Shown here: one piece after another, positions 1 through 6,100 of the stretch
Layout: every line of letters starts with the position of its first letter
How positions within the stretch are numbered: the stretch's first letter is position 1
Assembly: GCA_002437415.1 (NCBI GenBank)
Contig: DJPL01000003.1
Location: 1-7,497 of the forward strand
DNA: 7,497 nucleotides
Direction: 5' to 3'
Origin: Ruminococcaceae bacterium UBA6413
GTDB taxonomy: Bacteria > Bacillota > Clostridia > Oscillospirales > Ruminococcaceae
The notes under the pieces: generated by a model
Told to the model about the DNA's origin: nothing
Database searches by the model: none
What the model saw: only the letters and a program-made list of their open reading frames with translations
Translations under genes and position numbers: made by a program

Positions 1-164
1 TTTTTTGAAGGGTTAATGTTAGTGCAGTTGCACCGATAAACTCACGAAATTATTAACACCTTATCGGCACGGAAGTTGTTTTCAGCGTTGTTGGTTATAT
101 TTATTGCCCTGACTTTTTTACAATATGTTGCATTGCAATTTCAATGAAATTTTGACAAACAGAA
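1..164. other. Left-edge intergenic stretch, no gene seen
   Basis: No frame on either strand stays open with a plausible start and ribosome binding site here. The only structure I see is a 7-bp inverted repeat, CCGATAA at 33-39 against TTATCGG at 61-67, with a 21-base loop. There are also short palindromes such as GTGCA-GT-TGCAC at 22-33. The first 12 codons of plus frame 1 are open up to a TAA at 37-39 and could be the tail of a gene outside the window, but nothing supports that. Confidence 0.5.
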
Positions 165-200
165 AAGCTGTGATGAAATTTTGGCATTTCGTCACAGCTT
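165..200 (-). terminator. Hairpin terminator after the GNAT gene
   Basis: Bases 165-179 and 186-200 form a 15-bp stem with one G-U pair around a 6-base loop. It begins 8 bases past the GNAT stop codon. On the minus strand the stem is followed by TTCTGTTTGT, a moderate T-tract. On the plus strand it is followed by CTTTTGGCTT, so the hairpin could also stop rightward transcription entering from outside the window. Confidence 0.75.
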
Positions 201-208
201 CTTTTGGC

Positions 209-658
209 TTATTCTCTTTTCATCTTTAAAAGCGGTACAAATTCGTCTTCCGTGATTTTTTCGCCTGTAAGGCTGAATCCGTTGCGGCGGTAGAAATCTA
301 TTCCCCGCTTGTTGTATTCGAGCACCCACAGCTCATTGACGGCAAAGTTATCGACAGCGTATTTAAGAAGCTTTGCGCCTATGCCCTGGTTTTGAAATTG
401 CAGCTCTACATACAGCTTTTCGACCTCGTTGCCCGAAACGCGGATAATGCCTTTAATTACGCCGTCATCGTAGACGAATGTATTTTTGAGTGCTGTTGAG
501 CCCGCAGAGTACTCCTTAGCTGTGTCAAGGACATTCAGCTCACCGAAGTAAAAGGCATCGTTTTTAAAAAACGGATAGAAATTTACTCTGTAATTTGTGA
601 CGATAATTTCTGCGATGCGGGAAGCATCAGACGGGGTCGCGGGGCGGATATCAGTCAT
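209..658 (-). CDS. GNAT family N-acetyltransferase
   Basis: This 149-residue protein is a single GNAT acetyltransferase domain, the family that moves an acetyl group from acetyl-CoA to an amine. It begins MTDIRPATPSDASRIAEII, the usual beta1-alpha1 opening. Motif A, which binds the pyrophosphate of acetyl-CoA, is seen as LYVELQFQNQGIGAKLL at about residues 82-98, with the Q-x-x-G-x-G core at 89-94. The stretch after it (ELWVLEYNKRGIDFYRRNGF) fits the beta5-alpha4 part, where an F-Y-x-x-x-G-F motif is typical. The length is normal for a stand-alone GNAT. The ATG at 658 has GGAG seven bases upstream. The acceptor substrate cannot be told from the sequence. The gene lies 73 bp downstream of metK on the same strand and may be read through from it, since I see no convincing promoter of its own. 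Confidence 0.88.
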   Translation of the reverse strand: MTDIRPATPSDASRIAEIIVTNYRVNFYPFFKNDAFYFGELNVLDTAKEYSAGSTALKNTFVYDDGVIKGIIRVSGNEVEKLYVELQFQNQGIGAKLLKYAVDNFAVNELWVLEYNKRGIDFYRRNGFSLTGEKITEDEFVPLLKMKRE

Positions 659-682
659 TGTTGTTCTCCGTTTGATTTTATT

Positions 683-718
683 ATTAAAGCCGTTGCGGTG
701 TTCCGTAACGGCTTTAAT
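683..718. terminator. Strong hairpin between metK and the GNAT gene
   Basis: Bases 683-698 and 703-718 make a 16-bp stem with a TGTT loop and only one G-U pair. The T-rich tail (GCTATTTTTATG, 719-730) follows on the plus strand. On the metK strand the stem is followed by AATAAAATC, with no T-tract. As an intrinsic terminator it is therefore better oriented against rightward antisense transcription. For metK it may act as an mRNA 3' end stabiliser or a leaky terminator. Which role applies is inference. Confidence 0.6.
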
Positions 719-731
719 GCTATTTTTATGA

Positions 732-1913
732 TTACTTTATATCGAGTGCGGCTTTGAGCTCGTCTACCTTGTCTGTCTTTTCCCATGCAACGTCAAGGTC
801 TGTACGTCCCATATGACCGTAAGCGGCAAGAGGTCTGTACTTGGTGTTTCTTAAGTTCAGGGAGCTGATTATTGCACTGGGGCGAAGGTCGAACACCTTG
901 CCTACTGCGGCTGAGATCTCGGTGTCGGGCTTTACGCCTGTGCCGAATGTATCGACAAATATCGATACGGGCTGTGCAACGCCGATAGCGTATGCAAGCT
1001 CGACTTCGCAACGCTTTGCTATGCCTGCGGCTACTATGTTCTTCGCAACGTGTCTTGCGGCATAAGCGGCTGAACGGTCGACCTTTGTGGGATCTTTTCC
1101 TGAGAATGCGCCGCCGCCGTGTCTGCCGACACCGCCGTAGGTATCAACTATTATCTTTCTGCCTGTAAGTCCGCTGTCGCCCTGAGGTCCGCCTACTACA
1201 AAGCGTCCTGTGGGGTTGATCAACATCTTTGTGCTTTCATCAAGGAGAGAAGCGGGAACTGTTGTTTTTATTACTTTGTCGATAATATCGGTTCTGAGCT
1301 GCTCCTGTGTAGCCTCTGCCTTGTGCTGAGAGGAAACAACGATAGTATCTATTCTTGAGGGCGTGCCGTCCTCGTTATATTCGATCGTTACCTGTGTCTT
1401 GCCGTCGGGGAGAAGGTAGGGTATCTCGCCTGACTTTCTTACCGCAGTGAGCTTCTTTGAAAGCGCGTGGGCAAGTGAAATTGTAAGGGGCATAAGCTCT
1501 TCTGTTTCATCGCAGGCATAACCGAACATCATACCCTGATCGCCAGCGCCTGTATCAAATTCGTTCTTATCTCTGCCCTCAAGAGCGTTGTCAACGCCCA
1601 TTGCGATATCGGGGCTCTGCTTGTCAAGGGTCGTGAGGATAGCGCAGGTCTTGTAATCAAAGCCGTAGTCGCTGTTGTCGTAGCCTGTTTCCTTTATGAC
1701 ATCTCTTGCGATAGCGGGGATATCAACATTAGCCGTTGTTGTTATCTCGCCCATTATCAGAACCATACCTGTTGTAGCACAGGTTTCGCAGGCTACACGG
1801 GCGTTCTTGTCCTGCTCTAATATTGCGTCAAGCACACCGTCCGAAATTCTGTCGCAGATCTTGTCGGGGTGACCCTCGGTAACACTTTCTGAAGTGAATA
1901 AGTATTTTGCCAT
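732..1913 (-). CDS. metK: S-adenosylmethionine synthetase (methionine adenosyltransferase)
   Basis: The cytosolic enzyme makes S-adenosylmethionine from methionine and ATP, releasing phosphate and diphosphate, and supplies the methyl donor of the cell. The 393-residue product has family-typical length and all three MetK domains. Visible signatures are GHPDK at residues 14-18 (ATP-site histidine and metal-binding aspartate), GAGDQG at 122-127, and the glycine-rich P-loop-like GGGAFSGKD at 266-274, followed by DRSAAY. The C-terminal RPLAAYGHMGR is also typical. The frame extends 12 codons upstream to an ATG at 1949. I chose the ATG at 1913 because AAAGGA lies seven bases before it and because MAKYLFTSESVTEGHPDK is the usual MetK N-terminus. 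Expression is predicted to be shut off by its product through the SAM-I riboswitch in the leader. The call is firm. Confidence 0.98.
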   Translation of the reverse strand: MAKYLFTSESVTEGHPDKICDRISDGVLDAILEQDKNARVACETCATTGMVLIMGEITTTANVDIPAIARDVIKETGYDNSDYGFDYKTCAILTTLDKQSPDIAMGVDNALEGRDKNEFDTGAGDQGMMFGYACDETEELMPLTISLAHALSKKLTAVRKSGEIPYLLPDGKTQVTIEYNEDGTPSRIDTIVVSSQHKAEATQEQLRTDIIDKVIKTTVPASLLDESTKMLINPTGRFVVGGPQGDSGLTGRKIIVDTYGGVGRHGGGAFSGKDPTKVDRSAAYAARHVAKNIVAAGIAKRCEVELAYAIGVAQPVSIFVDTFGTGVKPDTEISAAVGKVFDLRPSAIISSLNLRNTKYRPLAAYGHMGRTDLDVAWEKTDKVDELKAALDIK

Positions 1914-1920
1914 TGATTTT

Positions 1921-1926
1921 TCCTTT
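1921..1926 (-). promoter_or_regulatory. metK ribosome binding site
   Basis: On the minus strand AAAGGA stands seven bases before the ATG at 1913. The upstream ATG at 1949 has no such motif at a proper distance, so this site decides the metK start. A small hairpin (CGTAT/ATACG plus GCGG/CCGC, 1927-1957) lies immediately upstream of it. Confidence 0.8.
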
Positions 1927-1979
1927 CGTATAGCGGCTTTATACCGCATTCCATACGCGTTTTTGCGTAAAATTGCATG

Positions 1980-2002
1980 AAAAAAAGCCCCTTTCGGAGC
2001 TT
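1980..2002 (-). terminator. Riboswitch expression-platform terminator
   Basis: Read on the minus strand, AAGCTCC, a GAAA loop and GGGGC run into seven T residues. This gives a compact 7-bp stem (one G-U pair) with a perfect T-tract. The GCTCC half (1996-2000) can instead pair with GGAGC (2014-2018), which overlaps the 3' strand of aptamer helix P1 by two bases. SAM binding should therefore favour termination and SAM shortage antitermination, the classical S-box OFF switch. Confidence 0.9.
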
Positions 2003-2016
2003 GCCTGACGCGTGCT

Positions 2017-2167
2017 CCTCATCTTTCGGTCACAGCCCTTGCCGTGCCGTAGGAATTAGCACCATTTTTCGCAAAGCCGTGAGCTTTACGAAACGGTTGC
2101 TGGGTTTACGGAGCCTGACTCCCAATCCGCACATTTATGCGGAAAATGTAAACCGCTCTTGATAAGG
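2017..2167 (-). promoter_or_regulatory. SAM-I (S-box) riboswitch aptamer of metK
   Basis: The RNA senses S-adenosylmethionine and controls metK transcription. On the minus strand I can follow the whole four-way-junction layout. P1 is CCTTATC (2161-2167) with GATGAGG (2017-2023). The AAGAG joining segment comes next, then a P2 arm closed by CGGTT/AACCG. The conserved GCAACC is present. P3 is a long stem (CCGTTTCGTAAAGC with a matching strand). The conserved TGGTGCTAATTCC core follows, then P4 (CACGGC/GCTGTG, tetraloop AAGG) and the closing CCGAAAGATGAGG. These match the S-box consensus as I know it. One oddity is about 25 extra bases in the 5' side of P2, able to fold as a hairpin of its own (2126-2143). 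Confidence 0.95.
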
Positions 2168-2183
2168 GATTTTTCCGTATGAT

Positions 2184-2212
2184 ATTGTAGCACACGCTAA
2201 GGCGTTTGTCAA
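2184..2212 (-). promoter_or_regulatory. metK promoter
   Basis: On the minus strand a consensus TTGACA (2207-2212) is followed by exactly 17 bases and TACAAT (2184-2189), a near-perfect housekeeping sigma promoter. Transcription should begin near 2177, about ten bases before the P1 helix of the SAM-I aptamer. That is the expected geometry for a riboswitch leader. Confidence 0.9.
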
Positions 2213-2274
2213 GTAAATTGAGAATAATTTTTATATTTCAATATTTTCCTTTATTTGCGCGGCAGACGGAATAA

Positions 2275-2292
2275 GTTAAAATCCTGTTAAAA
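2275..2292 (+). repeat. Direct repeat GTTAAAA-N4-GTTAAAA upstream of the ABC operon promoter
   Basis: Two identical GTTAAAA heptamers (2275-2281 and 2286-2292) are spaced 11 bp apart, about one helical turn, and end three bases before the -35 hexamer. OmpR-family response regulators often bind such tandem sites next to -35, so this could be an operator for the ABC operon. The surrounding DNA is AT-rich and chance cannot be excluded. No regulator gene lies in the window. Confidence 0.35.
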
Positions 2293-2295
2293 ATG

Positions 2296-2324
2296 TTGAA
2301 TTACACTATAATAAATGTTATAAT
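2296..2324 (+). promoter_or_regulatory. Promoter of the ABC transporter operon
   Basis: TTGAAT (2296-2301), a 17-base spacer and TATAAT (2319-2324) form a good housekeeping-type promoter, divergent from that of metK. Transcription from about 2331 would give a leader of some 58 bases before the ATPase start. It also rules out the in-frame ATG at 2293, which lies upstream of the promoter. Confidence 0.8.
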
Positions 2325-2376
2325 AAAAAGTACTGAGAGAAATTACGGAACAAAAGAAAAACGGCTGTGTGAACAG

Positions 2377-2382
2377 AAAGGA
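2377..2382 (+). promoter_or_regulatory. Ribosome binding site of the ABC ATPase
   Basis: AAAGGA lies six bases before the ATG at 2389. It supports that start over the ATG 96 bases upstream in the same frame, which lacks a ribosome binding site and precedes the promoter. Confidence 0.8.
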
Positions 2383-2388
2383 ACAACA

Positions 2389-3090
2389 ATGAGTTTTGTT
2401 ACACTGAATGACATTACAAAGCAGTACCGAATGGGCGATATAACGATAAACGCAAACGACAAGGTAAGCTTTGACATAGAAAAGGGCGAGTTTGCGATAA
2501 TAGTCGGACCGAGCGGTTCGGGAAAAACCACGGTGCTTAACATAATGGGCGGAATGGATACGCCGACATCGGGAGATTTTTATGTTGACGGCAGTAAGAT
2601 AAGCGCATATAACAGAAAACAGCTTATCGACTACAGAAGATATGATATAGGCTTTATATTCCAGTTCTATAACCTTATCCCGAACCTGACGGCAAAGGAA
2701 AATATAGAGCTGTCGACACAGACGGTACAGGATTTTATCCCTGCAACGGAAATACTTGAAAAGGTAGGACTTACCGACAGGATAAATAACTTCCCCGCTC
2801 AGCTTTCGGGCGGTGAACAGCAGAGAGTCGCCATTGCAAGGGCGCTTGCCAAAAAGCCGAAGCTTCTTCTTTGCGATGAGCCGACAGGTGCGCTTGACTA
2901 CAACACAGGTAAGATGATACTGAAATTATTGCAGGATACCTGCCGTAGCGACAATATGACGGTCATACTCGTAACGCATAACACGGCGATATGTCCTATG
3001 GCTGACAGGGTAATACATATGAAGAGCAGTAAGGTCAGTGAGATAGTCGTAAACGAGCATCCCACACCCGTTGAAAACATAGAGTGGTAA
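2389..3090 (+). CDS. ABC transporter ATP-binding protein, MacB/LolD/FtsE type
   Basis: This 233-residue cytoplasmic ATPase should power the FtsX-type permease encoded 19 bp downstream. All nucleotide-binding motifs are intact: Walker A GPSGSGKT at residues 40-47, Q-loop Gln92 in FIFQFYNLIP, signature LSGGEQQ at 139-145, Walker B LLLCDE at 159-164 with catalytic Glu164, the D-loop GALD just after it, and the switch histidine at 197 in VTHN. FQFYNLIPNLTAKENIE and DEPTGALD are characteristic of the MacB/LolD-like group, whose members work with FtsX-domain permeases and often transmit force or extrude substrates rather than import them. Two copies would be needed per transporter. The chosen start gives MSFVTLNDITKQY, a normal N-terminus with its own ribosome binding site. 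The family call is firm; the substrate is unknown. Confidence 0.96.
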   Translation: MSFVTLNDITKQYRMGDITINANDKVSFDIEKGEFAIIVGPSGSGKTTVLNIMGGMDTPTSGDFYVDGSKISAYNRKQLIDYRRYDIGFIFQFYNLIPNLTAKENIELSTQTVQDFIPATEILEKVGLTDRINNFPAQLSGGEQQRVAIARALAKKPKLLLCDEPTGALDYNTGKMILKLLQDTCRSDNMTVILVTHNTAICPMADRVIHMKSSKVSEIVVNEHPTPVENIEW

Positions 3091-3109
3091 GCGGGGAAAG
3101 GGAACGGAT

Positions 3110-6100
3110 ATGAAAAATGCAATGCTGAAAAATGCATTTGCCGAGATGAAAAAGACAAAAAGCAGGTTCTTTTCCATATTCGGCATAATTGCGATCGGAA
3201 CAGGCTTTTTCGCAGGACTGCTTGCAAGTGCGCCCGCGATGAAAAAATCTTCCGATAACTACTATGACCGCACATCACTGCTTGACTACAGACTGGTTTC
3301 GACTTACGGATTTGATGATAACGATATAAAGGCGCTGAAGGACGGGCTTTCCAATGTGAATGTCTATCCGGGATATTACACGGACGCTTATGTCAATACA
3401 GACTCCGGTGAGAAGAAGGTAGCGAGGGTATATTCTCTTGATACCATAGGAGAGAACAACCCTTACAGCTCATTGGAGATAACCGAGGGCAGACTGCCGC
3501 AGGCTGAGAATGAGTGCGTTGTGGATAACAGCAAGATGGTGAAGGAGTACAAGGTAGGCGATAAGCTGACGCTCGGCGGAGATGAAAATACCGATATAGA
3601 CGAAACGCTTTCGGTAAAGGAGTTTACGATAGTCGGCAGGTTTGAGTCGCCTATGTACATATCCGATGTCGAACGCGGAAACACGACAATAGGAAGCGGC
3701 TCGGTGTTTATGCTGTGCTATGTGCCGCAGAGCTGTTTCAAGACAGAGGTCTACACTCAGGTAGTGATAACCTCGGACAAGCTCAAGGAGTACAACTGCT
3801 ACAGCGATGAATATGAAAATGCCCGCGATGAGCTCGGCGAGCGCATTCAGAAGATAGCCGACAGCAGAGAACAGGGCAGATATGACGAGATAATCAAAGA
3901 GGCGCAGAGCAAGATAGACGACGGTCAGAAGGAGCTTGATGAAAAGAAGGCTGATGCGTACAAGGAAATAGACGATAACGAAAAGAAGCTGGACGATGCG
4001 AAAAAGGAGCTTGATGACGCAAAGGTACAGCTCGCTGACGGCAAAGCACAGCTTGATGACAGCAAAAAACAGCTCGATGACGCTAAAAAACAGCTCGATG
4101 AAAACGAGCCTGTGCTTGCGGACAGCAAAAAACAGCTCGATGACAGCAAGAAACAGCTTGACGACAGTAAAAAGTTGCTTGATGATACAAAGGTTCAGCT
4201 TGACAGCTCAAAAGCGCAGCTTGACAGCTCGGCAAAACAGCTTGACGATACGAAAGCTCAGCTAGACAGTGCAAAAACACAGCTTGATGAAACATCGTCA
4301 CAGCTTGATACAGCAAAGACACAGCTTGACAGCGCAAAGGCTCAGCTTGATGAGAGCAAGGCAACACTTGACGCTACCGACAAACAGCTCACCGACAGTC
4401 AGAATGATATTAATAATTCAAGAGTGCAGATAAATACTGCGGTTGCGGTCGGTATGATGACAAGCGAGGAAGCCGCTGTAAAGCTTGCACAGCTTGACGC
4501 CGCACAGCAGCAGGTTGACGCGGGCAGGGCACAGTATGAAAGCGGGCTTGCACAGTACAACGCGGGACTTAGCGAATACGAAAAGTCCAAGGCGGAGTAT
4601 GACGCGGGTTACGCACAGTACAGCGCCGCAAAAGCTCAGTACGAAAGCGGACTTGCACAGTATAATGACGGCAGGGCACAGTATGAGAGCGGACTTTCGC
4701 AGTATAATGAGGGCAAAAAGCAATACGAAGAGGGTCTTGCACAGTATAACGAGGGCAAAAAGCAGTACGAGGACGGACTGGCAAAATACGAAAAGGGAAA
4801 AGCCGAGTACGACAACGGCAGAAAGCAGTATGAGGACGGTCTTGCAAAGTACAATGACGGCGTTGAGGAGTATGAAAAGAACTATGCCGCATATGAGGAC
4901 GGTCTGAAGGAATATAACGACGTCGTAAAGGAGCTCAGTGCCGCAAAGGCTGAGGCTGATGAGAAATTTGCGGACGCGCAGAAAGAAATAGACGATAATC
5001 AAAAGAAGCTTGACGATGTCGAAAAGCCCGAGTGGTATCTCTTCACACGCGATGATGATCCGGGCTACAGCGAGTACGGACAGAATGCGGAGAGAATAAG
5101 CAATATCGCAATGGTATTCCCGTTGTTCTTTGTAATGGTAGCGGCGCTTGTATGCCTTACCACTATGACAAGAATGGTAGAAGAACAGCGTACACAGATA
5201 GGAACGCTGAAAGCGCTCGGCTATAAGAACGGCGCTATAATGTTCAAGTATATGTTCTATGCGCTGACTGCCGGTATAGCGGGCGCTGTGATAGGTATGC
5301 TTGTCGGTATGAAGATCTTTCCCGCTATCATTATCACCGCATACGGAATGATGTATGTTATACCCGATATTCTTCTGCCGTATGATTTTGCGCTTATGGC
5401 AGGAACAACGGCGGCGGCTGTACTGCTTACGGCGGTAACGGTTTACTTTTCGTGCAGCAGTATACTTCACGATTGCCCGGCAACGCTTATGCGACCGAAA
5501 ACGCCGAAGAGCGGTAAAAAGATACTGCTTGAGCGCATAGGCTTTATCTGGAACAGACTTTCGTTCAGCCATAAGGTGACGATGAGAAATATATTCCGCT
5601 ATAAGAGAAGAATGCTTATGACGATAGTCGGCATAGCGGGTTGTACTGCACTCGTGCTGACAGGCTTCGGAGTGTATGACAGCGTAAACGACATTATAGA
5701 AAAGCAGTTCGGAGAGATAAGCAATTATACCGGTATAGCTGCTTACGGCGACACGGAGACCGATGAACAGATCACCGAAATATCCGATAAGCTTGCACAG
5801 TATAATTGTGACGGAAACAAGATATATCAGAAGCAGATAACCGTATCAAGCGGCAAAAACAGCACGGACGCTTACATATTCGGCGCAAAGGATAATGATA
5901 CTATCGCGCAGTTTGTTACAGTCAAGGACAGACGTACGGGCGAGCGCTATACGGTTACGGACGAAGGCGTTATAATCAACGAAAAGCTTGCCACACTGCT
6001 CGGCGGAGTGAAAAAGGGTGATGAGATCACGCTGTCACTGTCGGATACAAAGCGTGTGAACGCAAAGGTTACTGAGATATGCGAGAACTACGCACACCAC

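Noticed and set aside
659..731. A separate promoter for the GNAT gene within the metK-GNAT spacer
   Set aside because: The best hexamers (TTACGG and AATAAT, 17 apart) are weak and lie within the hairpin. Co-transcription with metK is equally likely.
1914..1949. Twelve-residue N-terminal extension of MetK
   Set aside because: MetK proteins begin close to the Met at 1913, and the AAAGGA site would lie inside the extended coding region.
1977..2162. A 61-codon plus-strand open frame upstream of metK
   Set aside because: It lies antisense to the SAM-I riboswitch, whose conserved RNA structure explains the sequence. No ribosome binding site was seen.
2293..2388. N-terminal extension of the ABC ATPase from the ATG at 2293
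   Set aside because: That ATG lies upstream of the TATAAT promoter and has no ribosome binding site. The added 32 residues do not look like the family.
3968..4936. Tandem repeats that could be mistaken for a CRISPR or satellite array
   Set aside because: The period is 21 bp with no unique spacers, and the repeats are in frame and encode amphipathic heptads.
4418..5572. A 384-codon open frame on the minus strand inside the permease gene
   Set aside because: It is a by-product of the 21-bp codon-periodic repeats on the plus strand. Its product is Cys/Tyr/Leu/Arg-rich with no recognisable motif, and the plus-strand permease frame is certain.
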